From positions 24,810 through 88,809 of the forward strand of contig CALZYE010000006.1 in the NCBI GenBank assembly GCA_945830395.1: a stretch of DNA of 64,000 bases, read 5' to 3'. Both the position numbers and the translations under genes were made by a program. Position 1 is the stretch's first letter; the number at the start of each line of letters is the position of its first letter. This DNA comes from an uncultured Clostridia bacterium. GTDB taxonomy: Bacteria > Bacillota > Clostridia > Peptostreptococcales > Anaerovoracaceae. Positions 17,271-26,176 of this stretch are shown here, piece after piece. Below the pieces are notes generated by a model. It was not told where the DNA came from and searched no databases. It saw nothing but the letters and a program-made list of their open reading frames with translations.

Positions 17271-18692
17271 ATGATAAACGAAAGTAAAGGTAGTTTCAAA
17301 TCCAATTTCGGATTTCTGATGGCTGCAATCGGTGTAGCGATAGGCTTGGGCAACATCTGGGGATTCCCGTATAAGATGGGCGCTAACGGTGGTTTTGCCT
17401 TTTTGCTTATATATTTTTTCATGGCTGTCTTTATCGGTTATCCTCTTTTGCTTGCAGAAATCGCTATGGGAAGAAAAACCGGCAAAGCCGCGGTTGAGGC
17501 TTTTTCCCAGGCTAACCCAAAGTTCAAATTTGCCGGAGTGTTTGAAACTCTGGTTCCTTTTCTGCTGCTATGTTTCTACTGTGTCCTCGGCGGCGTAGTA
17601 ATCAAATACATGATAGCAAATTTCGGAGATATATTCGGGCTGTCTTTCGGTGCAGGCAACATGAACAGTTCCGACTTCTTCGGTTTCTTCGTATCAGAAC
17701 CTAAGATGATTCTCTTGTATACCGTCATATTTCTGATGATGACATCATATGTGGTCTTCCGCGGAATAGAAAACGGTATTGAGAAGTTCTGCGCCGTAGG
17801 AATGCCGCTGCTGTTTGTGATGCTCTTAATCACTGTGGTCAAGTGCTGCACGCTTCCACACGCGGCGGAGGGGCTCAAATTCATGTTCAAACCCGATTTT
17901 TCAATCTTTGCTGGAACGGGCTGGTTCAAGGTATTTGCAATGGCAGGAGGACAGATGTTCTTCTCTCTGTCTATTGCCTCCGGCGCTTTGATCGCATACG
18001 GTTCCTATATGAAAAAGGATGCAGACCTTGAGAGAAACGCAATGCTGGTACCGCTTCTTGATACATTTGCCGCTTTGCTTGCAGGACTTGCAGTATTTCC
18101 TGCGGTTTTCTCGGAAAGTCTTGAGCCTTCAGGAGGTCCCGGACTTCTGTTCGTATCACTGCAGACCGTATTCAACTCTATGGGAAAAGTAGGTCCTATA
18201 TTCGGATTCATATTCTATACATTGGTATTCGTTGCTGCCTTTTCCTCATCAATCGGAATGATGGAAGGCGGAATTTCAGCAATAATGGACTCTCGTATCA
18301 AGAGAAACAAGAGCGCCAACAGACCTTTGGTTGTTCTGGGAATTACTATTACAACCCTTATCGGAAGCAGCCTGGTGGCTTTAGACAACCTTGGAGGAAA
18401 CCCGAATATGTGGAAGCCTTTCGGTTTGGGAAGCTGGCTGGATGTGTTTGACCTTGGCGGCGAAGGAATTCTCATGCCCCTTGGAGGTTTGATTACGGCT
18501 ATACTTCTTGGATGGGTTCGCAGAGATTTCATACACGATGAGGTAGCAAGCAGTTCTCCGTACAAAACAAGAAAGTTCGTAGACTTCTGTCTTCGCTGGA
18601 TTGCACCTGTATTCATGGCAGTTGTGGTATTTGTGCAGATAAGCACCTTCTTCTTCTCTAACACCCAATGGTATAAAGCCCTTCTTGGTTAG
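17271..18692 (+). CDS. Sodium-dependent amino-acid transporter (NSS/SNF family)
   Basis: 473 residues, eleven or twelve transmembrane segments. LeuT-type symporter moving an amino acid (often tryptophan, tyrosine or a branched-chain residue) with Na+. The first helix has the unwound Na+/substrate motif in GVAIGLGNIWGFPYKMGANGG (part quoted), helix 6/7 carries FFSLSIASGALIAYGSYM, and helix 8 carries FVAAFSSSIGMMEG. RBS GGGAGGATG lies ahead of the ATG. It is a one-gene unit between a perfect promoter and a long hairpin terminator. The substrate cannot be read from the sequence. Confidence 0.93.
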   Translation: MINESKGSFKSNFGFLMAAIGVAIGLGNIWGFPYKMGANGGFAFLLIYFFMAVFIGYPLLLAEIAMGRKTGKAAVEAFSQANPKFKFAGVFETLVPFLLLCFYCVLGGVVIKYMIANFGDIFGLSFGAGNMNSSDFFGFFVSEPKMILLYTVIFLMMTSYVVFRGIENGIEKFCAVGMPLLFVMLLITVVKCCTLPHAAEGLKFMFKPDFSIFAGTGWFKVFAMAGGQMFFSLSIASGALIAYGSYMKKDADLERNAMLVPLLDTFAALLAGLAVFPAVFSESLEPSGGPGLLFVSLQTVFNSMGKVGPIFGFIFYTLVFVAAFSSSIGMMEGGISAIMDSRIKRNKSANRPLVVLGITITTLIGSSLVALDNLGGNPNMWKPFGLGSWLDVFDLGGEGILMPLGGLITAILLGWVRRDFIHDEVASSSPYKTRKFVDFCLRWIAPVFMAVVVFVQISTFFFSNTQWYKALLG

Positions 18693-18735
18693 AAACTTAA
18701 AAAAATATAAAATATATAAAGACCGTGTAATATGT

Positions 18736-18807
18736 AAAGACCATGTAAAATGACCTGAAAGTCAAACTTTTGGGTCATCTCAATCTTACCATAAGACATG
18801 GTCTTTT
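18736..18807 (+). terminator. Terminator after the NSS transporter gene
   Basis: Outer stem AAAGACCATGT/ACATGGTCTTT and inner stem TGACC/GGTCA (18751-18755, 18773-18777), ending in TTTT. The long two-tier hairpin is close to symmetrical and may also work on the other strand. Confidence 0.75.
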
Positions 18808-18872
18808 ATTATGCAGTAAATTATAGCGGCAAACACGGCTTAGTTTTTTTGATTAACAATTCATGTTTAACC

Positions 18873-18893
18873 ATATACCCCCATGGGGTATAT
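18873..18893. promoter_or_regulatory. CsoR-type copper operator
   Basis: Inverted repeat ATATACCC...GGGTATAT with a GC-rich centre, the usual shape of a CsoR box. TTTAAC (18866-18871) and TATATA (18889-18894) are 17 bases apart and flank it; a second -10-like TATAAT is at 18902-18907. Binding of apo-CsoR here would block csoR-copA transcription; copper would release it. Confidence 0.75.
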
Positions 18894-18944
18894 ACTACGC
18901 ATATAATACTTAGCTGAGAGTAACATAATAAAGTGAGGACGAAT

Positions 18945-19250
18945 ATGGATAAAGATAAATCATGCTGCAGCACCAGGAAAAAGAATCGCGATGAAAAGGA
19001 ATACAAAGATTTAATCACCAGGCTCAATCGCATCGAAGGTCAGATACGGGGACTAAAGCGAATGGTTGAAGAAAACGCATATTGCCCCGATATTCTCATT
19101 CAGTCTGCCGCCGCAAAGGCTGCCTTAAACAGTTTTAACCGAGTTCTCATGTCCAACCATTTGAAAAGCTGTGTTGTAAAGGATCTTGAAGAGGGCAACC
19201 GTAAAACCATTGATGAGCTGGTAAAAATCATGGATAAGCTTATGAAATAA
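18945..19250 (+). CDS. csoR: Copper-sensing transcriptional repressor, CsoR family
   Basis: 101 residues from the ATG at 18945. The in-frame GTG at 18933 is part of the GTGAGGA ribosome binding site, so I prefer the ATG. All-helical repressor with LNRIEGQIRGLKRMVEEN and the Cu(I) ligand set Cys (AYCPDIL), His and Cys (SNHLKSC), the C-H-C arrangement of true CsoR sensors. The N-terminus also has a Cys pair (KSCCST). Upstream is a CsoR-box palindrome; downstream is copA. It most likely represses both genes until copper binds. Confidence 0.93.
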   Translation: MDKDKSCCSTRKKNRDEKEYKDLITRLNRIEGQIRGLKRMVEENAYCPDILIQSAAAKAALNSFNRVLMSNHLKSCVVKDLEEGNRKTIDELVKIMDKLMK

Positions 19251-19371
19251 CCTTGTAATAACCTTGTATATAACGGAAAAAATGGGCTTTTTCAATTATA
19301 TGCTTATATATAGAAAGCCCCTGCCTTTTAAACTTTCAATCTTTAATATGCGAGCTGCGAAAGGAGATATA

Positions 19372-21999
19372 ATGAAACGACAATACAATATAACGGGAAT
19401 GAGCTGTGCTGCCTGCCAAGTGCGGGTGGAAAAGGCCGTATCCAAACTGCCTAATGTATCCGCCTGCTCAGTAAATCTTCTGACAAACACCATGGCAGTG
19501 GAGGGCGGCGAAGACCCTAAGAAAATTATAAAAGCTGTGGAGGATGCCGGCTACGGAGCCGTTCTTCGCGGTCATAACGATGACAATACAGACAATAAAC
19601 TCACCGGCTCCCTTTCAGAAGCGGAAGAAGCCCTGAAGGACAGAGAAACACCGGTCTTAAAAAGGAGACTGCTTTTATCTGCATCATTTCTTCTGATACT
19701 CATGTACTTCTCCATGGGAAACGGAATGTTGGGACTTCCTCTTCCAAGCTTCTTCCACGGAAATTATACAGCCATAGCTTTGGTTCAGATGATACTTGCC
19801 TTCATCGTAATGCTGATAAATAAAAAATTCTTTATATCCGGCTTCAGAGGGCTCATTCATCTTGCTCCTAATATGGATACTCTGGTTGCCCTTGGGGCCT
19901 CCGTCTCTTTTTTCTGGAGTACGCTGATTCTCTTCAAGATGACATCGGATCTCAGCTTCGGAAATATCGATGAACTTCCCGTGGATATGCATAACCTCTA
20001 CTTTGAAGCTGCGGCAATGATTCTCACCCTGATAACGGTTGGAAAAATGCTGGAGTCCATATCCAAAGGAAGAACCACCGATGCGCTCAAGGAGCTTATG
20101 AAGCTTGCTCCCAAGAGAGCAACCGTAATCAGAGACGGTGCTGAAAAGGTAATTCCAATCGACGACATTTCGGTAGGGGAAATTTTCATAGTCAAACCCG
20201 GAGAAAATATCCCTGCAGACGGCATAATTACAGAGGGAGTTACCGCAGTTGACGAATCAGCCCTTACCGGTGAAAGTATTCCGGTAGATAAGTCGTCAGG
20301 GGATAAGATTTCCGCCGCCACATTAAATCAGAGCGGATTCATCAAGGCAAGGGCTACCGAAGTCGGTGATGACACGACGCTGGCTCAGATAATTCAAATG
20401 GTAAGCGATGCCGCGTCAACTAAGGCTCCAATCGCAAAAATAGCGGATAAAATTTCAGGGATCTTTGTTCCTTTTGTCTTGGGAACAGCTGTTTTGGTAA
20501 CATTCGCATGGATTTTTGCCGGAGCCGAAATCGGCTATTCGCTGGCAAGGGGAATTTCGGTTCTTGTAATCAGCTGCCCCTGTGCACTGGGACTTGCAAC
20601 CCCGGTTGCCATAATGGTAGGTAACGGAAAAGGCGCAAGAAACGGAATTTTATTCAAAACCGCAGAGTCTCTGGAGGGAGCGGGGAAATCACAAATAGTA
20701 GTCCTTGACAAAACGGGAACAATAACAAAAGGAAGTCCCGTTGTAACTGATATTCTGCCCTTGGGAAGCGCCACGGAAAAGGAGCTTATGGAATTAGCTT
20801 ATTCTCTGGAAATCAAAAGCGAACATCCTATAGCCTCCGCAATCGTAAAAAAAGGACGGGAATCCGGTCTAAGTCCGCTTGAAATATCGGACTTTCAGGC
20901 AGTATCCGGAAACGGACTTTCAGGAAAAAGTCATGACAATATACTTCGCGGCGGCAACCTTAATTTCATAAGTAAATTTGCAGAAACTGACAGCAGTGTT
21001 TTCTTTGCCGATAAGCTCTCCGAAAAGGGGAAAACATGTCTATACTTTGCAAGGGACAATACTCTTGTAGGAATTATAGCCGTTGCGGATTCCATAAAAG
21101 AGGACAGCAGGCTTGCCGTTTCTCAGCTGAAAAAAATGGGAATAAAGGTAGTAATGCTTACCGGAGACAACGACAAAGCTGCAAGAGCTGTAGCTTCTCA
21201 AGCAGGTATTGACCATGTAATTTCCCAGGTTCTCCCCGGTGAGAAGGATAATGTAATTCAAAGACTGAAACGGCATGGAAAGGTTACAATGGTGGGAGAC
21301 GGTATCAACGATGCCCCCGCTCTTACCAGATCTGACATCGGAATTGCCATAGGTGCAGGTTCCGATGTGGCGCTGGATGCTGCCGATGTGGTTCTCATGA
21401 ACAGCAAATTGACAGATGTTACCGCTGCCCTCAGGCTGAGCCGTAAAGTAGTGAAAAATATCCATGAAAACCTGTTCTGGGCATTCATATACAATATTAT
21501 TCTGATTCCGGTTGCGGCAGGAGCCTATGTCCATCTCACAGGGTGGACCATGAATCCTATGCTGGGCGCTGCAGCCATGAGTCTGTCAAGTTTCTGCGTC
21601 ATAGCCAATGCTCTTCGCCTAAACCTGTTTGATGTTCATGACAGCACAAAAGACAGAACTGTGAAAAATCCGGCAGGCTCTGTGGGAAATCCTTCTTTTG
21701 AAGAAATTATGGACTCCTCCGATGCATATAGAAATAACTTAAACAGCTTACATTATGATTTTAATAAAAAGGAGATTGATATTATGAAAAAAACAATGGT
21801 AATTGAAGGTATGATGTGCCCTCACTGTGAAGCCACAGTAAAAAGCACTCTGGAAAGTATCACAGGCGTTGAAAATGCCCATGTCAGCCATAAAAGCGGA
21901 AATGCCGTATTGAAACTTTCATCCGAGGTTTCGGATGATGAGCTGAAGTCAGCCGTTGAAGATAAGAATTATAAGGTTCTGGAAATAAAACAGCCGTAA
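19372..21999 (+). CDS. copA: Copper-exporting P1B-type ATPase with C-terminal CopZ-like domain
   Basis: 875 residues from the ATG at 19372, chosen because AAAGGAGATATA precedes it; the longer reading has no RBS. Pumps Cu(I) out of the cell. Order: N-terminal metal-binding domain (GMSCAACQV), eight membrane helices, actuator TGES, CPC metal site in SCPCALGLATP (~401-403), phosphorylation site DKTGT (~446), SEHPIA, and GDGINDAPAL (~642). Unusually, an ~70-residue second metal-binding domain (GMMCPHCEATVK) follows the last helix via a ~50-residue linker. That linker encodes a strong RBS and an ATG in frame. Regulated by CsoR. Confidence 0.95.
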   Translation: MKRQYNITGMSCAACQVRVEKAVSKLPNVSACSVNLLTNTMAVEGGEDPKKIIKAVEDAGYGAVLRGHNDDNTDNKLTGSLSEAEEALKDRETPVLKRRLLLSASFLLILMYFSMGNGMLGLPLPSFFHGNYTAIALVQMILAFIVMLINKKFFISGFRGLIHLAPNMDTLVALGASVSFFWSTLILFKMTSDLSFGNIDELPVDMHNLYFEAAAMILTLITVGKMLESISKGRTTDALKELMKLAPKRATVIRDGAEKVIPIDDISVGEIFIVKPGENIPADGIITEGVTAVDESALTGESIPVDKSSGDKISAATLNQSGFIKARATEVGDDTTLAQIIQMVSDAASTKAPIAKIADKISGIFVPFVLGTAVLVTFAWIFAGAEIGYSLARGISVLVISCPCALGLATPVAIMVGNGKGARNGILFKTAESLEGAGKSQIVVLDKTGTITKGSPVVTDILPLGSATEKELMELAYSLEIKSEHPIASAIVKKGRESGLSPLEISDFQAVSGNGLSGKSHDNILRGGNLNFISKFAETDSSVFFADKLSEKGKTCLYFARDNTLVGIIAVADSIKEDSRLAVSQLKKMGIKVVMLTGDNDKAARAVASQAGIDHVISQVLPGEKDNVIQRLKRHGKVTMVGDGINDAPALTRSDIGIAIGAGSDVALDAADVVLMNSKLTDVTAALRLSRKVVKNIHENLFWAFIYNIILIPVAAGAYVHLTGWTMNPMLGAAAMSLSSFCVIANALRLNLFDVHDSTKDRTVKNPAGSVGNPSFEEIMDSSDAYRNNLNSLHYDFNKKEIDIMKKTMVIEGMMCPHCEATVKSTLESITGVENAHVSHKSGNAVLKLSSEVSDDELKSAVEDKNYKVLEIKQP
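21784..21999 (+). CDS. CopZ-like copper chaperone, nested in frame in the 3' end of copA
   Basis: 71 codons read in the same frame as copA. AAAAAGGAG lies 9 bases before an ATG that starts MKKTMVIEGMMCPHCEATVKS, the normal start of a free heavy-metal-associated domain such as CopZ (CxxC copper site, HMA fold of ~70 residues). The spacing and strength of the site match those of true starts in the window. I infer that it is made both as the tail of CopA and as a separate chaperone; that separate product is not proven. Confidence 0.55.
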   Translation: MKKTMVIEGMMCPHCEATVKSTLESITGVENAHVSHKSGNAVLKLSSEVSDDELKSAVEDKNYKVLEIKQP

Positions 22000-22068
22000 A
22001 TTCATTTAGCAATAAGCTTCACCGGATAGAACCTTTATACCTTCCGCAGGCATCTTCACATTAAAGAC

Positions 22069-22112
22069 AAAACCGCCGTGTTTCCTGCCCTTTTGGGAAA
22101 CACGGCGGTTTT
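22069..22112. terminator. Bidirectional terminator between copA and the UPF0210 gene
   Basis: 17-base arms (AAAACCGCCGTGTTTCC with its complement) around a 10-base loop, T-runs on both sides. It separates two convergent genes. Confidence 0.92.
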
Positions 22113-22141
22113 ATTTCAATTTATCCTATACTCATGCATGC

Positions 22142-23500
22142 TCAGTTCTTCAAACTCTGCATCGGTGCAGGTATCCTTCCTCCTCTGTTAATCATCTTTG
22201 CCGGCGACTTGCCGCAAAGCTTCATAACAGGTCCGCTGCCTAAGAGTCCTCCAAAGTCAAGTTCCGTTCCTTCAGGAACATCTATTGCAGGGATAACTCT
22301 GACTGCAGTGGTCTTGGAGTTTATCATTCCGATGGCCGCTTCATCTGCAATTATTGCAGAAATCACCTCCGCTTTTGTATCTCCCGGAATAACTATCATG
22401 TCCAAACCTACAGAGCAAACAGCCGTCATAGCTTCAAGTTTTTCTATGGAAAGAGCTCCCTCTCTCGCTGCCGCTATCATGCCGGCATCTTCGGTGACAG
22501 GGATAAACGCTCCCGAAAGTCCGCCTACGCTGCCGCTTGCCATAAGTCCGCCCTTCTTCACCGCATCATTTAGCATTGCAAGGGCTGCGGTAGTTCCGTG
22601 TGCCCCGCACTGTTCAAGGCCTATTTCCTCCAGAATATGCGCAACGGAATCTCCCACTGCAGGAGTCGGCGCCAGTGATAAGTCTATAATGCCGAACTGA
22701 ACTTTCAGAATTTCCGCAGCTTCACTTCCCACAAGCTGACCTACCCTGGTAATTTTAAATGCCGTCTTCTTAATTTCCTCTGCAATCACATTGAGAGGTG
22801 CCTCATCAGGCATCTTTGCCAAAACCGAACGCACAACACCGGGTCCCGATACCCCTACGCTAAGTACTGTGTCCGGTTCGCTCAAGCCGTGAAAGGCTCC
22901 TGCCATGAAAGGATTATCCTCAACAGCATTGCAGAAAACCACCAGTTTCGCCGCGCCTATACACTGATTATCCTTTGTTTTTTCCGCGGTATCCCTTACG
23001 ATGCCACCCATAAGCTTTACGGCATCCATGTTTATTCCCGCCTTTGTAGATCCGATATTTACAGAAGAACAAACCAGTTCCGTCTCTGAAAGTGCTCTCG
23101 GAATAGATTCAATCAGCTTCTTATCTCCTGCACTGAATCCCTTCTGAACCAGCGCCGAATATCCTCCGATAAAGTTGACTCCCACAGTCTGCGCCGCCCT
23201 GTCAAGGGTCTTTGCATATTCCACCGGATCGCCTCCGCTGACTCCTGCAAGAAGTGAAATGGGAGTTACTGAAATTCGTTTATTTACGATTGGAATACCG
23301 TACTTTCTTTCCAAAAGTTCACCTGTTTTAACCAAATCCTTTGCATTTGAACAAATTTTGTCGTAAACCTTTTTGCATGATTTTTCGATGTCTGCATCTG
23401 CGCAGTCAATCAGCGATATTCCCATGGTTATGGTTCGTATATCAAGGTTTTCATCCTGAATCATGGTTATGGTTTCCATAATGTCCTGCATATTTAACAT
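22142..23500 (-). CDS. UPF0210 / PFL-family protein (DUF711)
   Basis: 452 residues, the family's usual length. Family of unknown function, almost always encoded next to a small ACT protein, as here. Recognisable stretches are [50 protein letters not shown] and [14 protein letters not shown]. Its glycine-rich C-terminal half ([27 protein letters not shown], quoted in part) suggests a nucleotide or cofactor site but none is established. Last gene of a four-gene operon, 11 bases after the ACT gene. Confidence 0.9.
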   Translation of the reverse strand: MLNMQDIMETITMIQDENLDIRTITMGISLIDCADADIEKSCKKVYDKICSNAKDLVKTGELLERKYGIPIVNKRISVTPISLLAGVSGGDPVEYAKTLDRAAQTVGVNFIGGYSALVQKGFSAGDKKLIESIPRALSETELVCSSVNIGSTKAGINMDAVKLMGGIVRDTAEKTKDNQCIGAAKLVVFCNAVEDNPFMAGAFHGLSEPDTVLSVGVSGPGVVRSVLAKMPDEAPLNVIAEEIKKTAFKITRVGQLVGSEAAEILKVQFGIIDLSLAPTPAVGDSVAHILEEIGLEQCGAHGTTAALAMLNDAVKKGGLMASGSVGGLSGAFIPVTEDAGMIAAAREGALSIEKLEAMTAVCSVGLDMIVIPGDTKAEVISAIIADEAAIGMINSKTTAVRVIPAIDVPEGTELDFGGLLGSGPVMKLCGKSPAKMINRGGRIPAPMQSLKN

Positions 23501-23511
23501 AAAAGTCCTCC

Positions 23512-23787
23512 CTATATTCTGTGCATTGAGTTGAAAATATCTTCGTGCATGAGATGAACTTTCATTTCGGGAACAGATTCTGTAATTGAGTTCTTAAGCT
23601 CCTCAAATCCCAATGTGGCTTCGGTAATATTCACAATCATAATCATACAGAAATATCCGTCAAGAACGGTTTGTGATACTTCGATTACACTGGCATTTCC
23701 GCCGGCAATGGCAGTGGATACCCTGGATAGAATCCCCACCATATCTTTTCCTATAACAGTTACAACCGCTTTCTTTATTTCCTTCAT
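23512..23787 (-). CDS. ACT-domain protein, UPF0237 family
   Basis: 91 residues made of one ACT domain: [23 protein letters not shown] and then a beta-strand ligand loop with [13 protein letters not shown] (parts shown). ACT domains bind small ligands, usually amino acids, and regulate partner enzymes. The fixed pairing with UPF0210 suggests it senses a ligand for that protein. Gaps of 10 and 11 bases to its neighbours indicate one transcript. Confidence 0.92.
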   Translation of the reverse strand: MKEIKKAVVTVIGKDMVGILSRVSTAIAGGNASVIEVSQTVLDGYFCMIMIVNITEATLGFEELKNSITESVPEMKVHLMHEDIFNSMHRI

Positions 23788-23797
23788 AAACTTCTCC

Positions 23798-24835
23798 TTA
23801 TTTAGTTATTTTAACATCGAAGCACCCCGGCTTCAAATCATTACAAACCTTATATCTTATGTTCAGTTTAGGATATATTTCAGCAAAGTACTTTTTGTTT
23901 CTGCCGCCGTTTCCCACCATATTTGAAAAGGACGCAGGATTTGCAAAAAAAGATACATCGCCTATTTGCATTTCACTTTTTTCTGCCTTTAACAGATTCC
24001 TCAGCCTTTCTTCAATTATTTCTTTGGCAATTTCACCCTCCACAAGCTGTCTGAATGCCGGGTGGAAATCTCCTCCCCCCATAAGTCCACCAGGCGCAAT
24101 CAAATCACTGGATTTCAGACCGACTCTGATTATATTAATGCCGGCGCCAGTTAAGATCTTATACATCTCCTTTGTTCTTAGAATCGCCTCTTTTTCACTC
24201 AGCGGTACATATCTTCCCTCCAAGGCCTGATTATAAAGCTCCGTGTCTTTGATTACCACCGTAGGATAAAGCCGTGCAATATCGGGAGCGATTTTCACCG
24301 TCTCTTCAGCGGAAAAAATGCATGTGTCCAAGCTGTCTTTGGGAAGTCCTATCATAAGCTGAATCCCGAGCTGAAATCCGTAGGCTTTTATAAGCTCCGC
24401 GCTTTTGTATATGACCTGAGCATCGTGGCCTCTTCCGCTAAGTCTTAAAACCTCATCGTCAAAGGACTGAACCCCCAGCTCTATTACATCCACTCCATAG
24501 TTTTTCAGATTTTCCAGTATTCTCTCATCTATAGCATCGGGGCGGGTGGAGAGATGAAGCTTCTCTACTTTCTTCCCGTCCTTGTATTCCTTGGCAATTT
24601 TCAAATACTCCCTCTGCATCTCCATCGGAATTGCGGTAAAACTTCCTCCGTAAAAAGCAATTTCCCTGTTCGGCACAGAATCAAGCGTCGACAGCCATGT
24701 ATCAACCGTTGTCCTCACGCTTTCTGCGGGCAGGGGTTTCTGCTTTGCCGTTATAGCCTTTTGATTGCAGAATATACAGTCGTAAGGACATCCCAAATGG
24801 GGTATGAAAATCGGTATAATAGCGTGTGTCTTCAT
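23798..24835 (-). CDS. Radical SAM protein, Elp3-like
   Basis: 345 residues. The 4Fe-4S cluster motif is CPYDCIFC (CxxxCxxC) near residue 16, followed by IAFYGGSFTAIP for S-adenosylmethionine binding. HLSTRPDAIDERIL, VIELGVQSFDDEVL and LGIQLMIGLPKDS match the Elp3/oxygen-independent coproporphyrinogen oxidase-like barrel. There is no acetyltransferase domain as in true Elp3. Bacterial proteins of this type are of uncertain substrate. The start MKTHAIIPIFIPHLG fits the family. In an operon between the PLP enzyme (8 bases) and the ACT gene (10 bases). Confidence 0.85.
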   Translation of the reverse strand: MKTHAIIPIFIPHLGCPYDCIFCNQKAITAKQKPLPAESVRTTVDTWLSTLDSVPNREIAFYGGSFTAIPMEMQREYLKIAKEYKDGKKVEKLHLSTRPDAIDERILENLKNYGVDVIELGVQSFDDEVLRLSGRGHDAQVIYKSAELIKAYGFQLGIQLMIGLPKDSLDTCIFSAEETVKIAPDIARLYPTVVIKDTELYNQALEGRYVPLSEKEAILRTKEMYKILTGAGINIIRVGLKSSDLIAPGGLMGGGDFHPAFRQLVEGEIAKEIIEERLRNLLKAEKSEMQIGDVSFFANPASFSNMVGNGGRNKKYFAEIYPKLNIRYKVCNDLKPGCFDVKITK

Positions 24836-24843
24836 TATTCCCC

Positions 24844-25869
24844 CTACATAATATGGATTTTACCCATAAGCTCTTTTTCCATTTCCAGTCTGTGATGCTT
24901 TGTATAAATCCCCGGAATTCCCCCCGTATGTATCATTATAATACTTTCACCTTTGGCAAAGTACCCCTTTTCCACAAGTTTTCTGACAGCATTAAAGGTT
25001 TTTCCCGTGTAGCAGGGATCCAATATAATTCCCTCCCTGCTTCCCATGTGATAGATGGAATCTCTCACTTCTTTCACAGGATTATTGTAAGCTCCGTAAT
25101 CATAGTCTGTCAAAATGCTGAAATCCTTCTTTGAAAGCACAGGTTTCAGTCCGAATTTTTCGGTACAGCTGATGTAATGTTTCAGTGCTGATTCCTTCAC
25201 ATCCTTGTACGGCATTATGGAAATTCCCGTAAGGTTTGCGGCAATATTCTCATGAGCGATACCCATGGCAAGACCCATATATGTTCCCAGACTTCCTACA
25301 GTAGTTACGATATGGGGATTTTCAATGTTCATATCGTCTATTTGCTTTGCAAGTTCTACCGCGCAGTCGTAATATCCCAATGCCCCAACCTCGTTGGAAC
25401 CGCCCATCGGAATGAAGTATACCTTTTCGCCTTTTTCCTCGTAAGACCTTGTGACCTTATTTATTGCCGCATTCAGCTGCTCTCCATACTTCTTCTCCGA
25501 GTCCGGCTTTACAAGGTAGACATCACATCCCATGATTCCGTCCAAAAGCAAGTTCGCCGAAAGCTCTCCCGGGTATTCATCCACCGCAATTACAGCAGAT
25601 TTCATGCCGCATTTGGCGGCGACTGCCGCGGTGAGCCTCCCATGATTAGTCTGCGCTCCGCCAACTGTCAAAAGCACTGTCGCTCCTTGATTTTTAGCGT
25701 CTTTCACAAGATATTCCAGCTTCCTCAGTTTGTTTCCTCCTGTTCCGTAGGGCGTCAAATCATCCCTTTTCAGATAGAAACCTGCTCCAAATTCGGAAGA
25801 TATATTTTCCATCTTTTCTAAGGGCGTCGAACTCCCGAGAAAAGACATTTTTTCATATCCTAAAGTCAT
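24844..25869 (-). CDS. PLP-dependent D-cysteine desulfhydrase / ACC-deaminase family enzyme
   Basis: 341 residues, fold-type II PLP enzyme. The PLP lysine is in TGGNKLRKLEYL, preceded by YLKRDDLTPYG, and the phosphate-binding loop is VGSLGTYMGLAMG. YFIPMGGSNEVGALGY and IHTGGIPGIY are typical of the D-cysteine desulfhydrase (DcyD) and ACC-deaminase group; sequence alone does not separate them, but D-cysteine desulfhydrase is the commoner activity in bacteria. It would release H2S, ammonia and pyruvate from D-cysteine. First gene of the operon leading to the radical SAM, ACT and UPF0210 genes. Confidence 0.82.
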   Translation of the reverse strand: MTLGYEKMSFLGSSTPLEKMENISSEFGAGFYLKRDDLTPYGTGGNKLRKLEYLVKDAKNQGATVLLTVGGAQTNHGRLTAAVAAKCGMKSAVIAVDEYPGELSANLLLDGIMGCDVYLVKPDSEKKYGEQLNAAINKVTRSYEEKGEKVYFIPMGGSNEVGALGYYDCAVELAKQIDDMNIENPHIVTTVGSLGTYMGLAMGIAHENIAANLTGISIMPYKDVKESALKHYISCTEKFGLKPVLSKKDFSILTDYDYGAYNNPVKEVRDSIYHMGSREGIILDPCYTGKTFNAVRKLVEKGYFAKGESIIMIHTGGIPGIYTKHHRLEMEKELMGKIHIM

Positions 25870-26022
25870 TTTTTAACCTCCTACAAAAACTATAAACGCA
25901 TATACTGCCTGTGTCAATAACCACAGATTAATCAAACTGTAAAATATCCCGTTCACCGTGCTTGAGTCTTTCGGGCCTATGTAAACCCATTTTTATCCGG
26001 CCGTTTATAGCTTCATTATGCT

Positions 26023-26050
26023 TTTAAAAGATTTCCGGTTATGGTAGAAT
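26023..26050 (+). promoter_or_regulatory. Candidate promoter for the malic enzyme-fumarase genes
   Basis: TTTAAA, 16-base spacer, TAGAAT with an upstream TG (extended -10), about 127 bases before the malic enzyme ATG. The intergenic stretch 25870-26176 otherwise shows only weak repeats; no riboswitch was recognised in the leader. Confidence 0.4.
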
Positions 26051-26176
26051 AATTTAGGTAAAGTTAACAAGTCTTACGGCTTAAATAGTCACGGAAATTT
26101 AAGCAGCGCACAATTTAATCACCTCAAAAGGGTCACAATCTATAAAGTATATAACGCATTCAGAAACGAGGAAAAC

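Noticed and set aside
26050..26176. Possible T-box or riboswitch in the malic enzyme leader
   Set aside because: No T-box sequence, no recognisable aptamer and no terminator hairpin before the gene.
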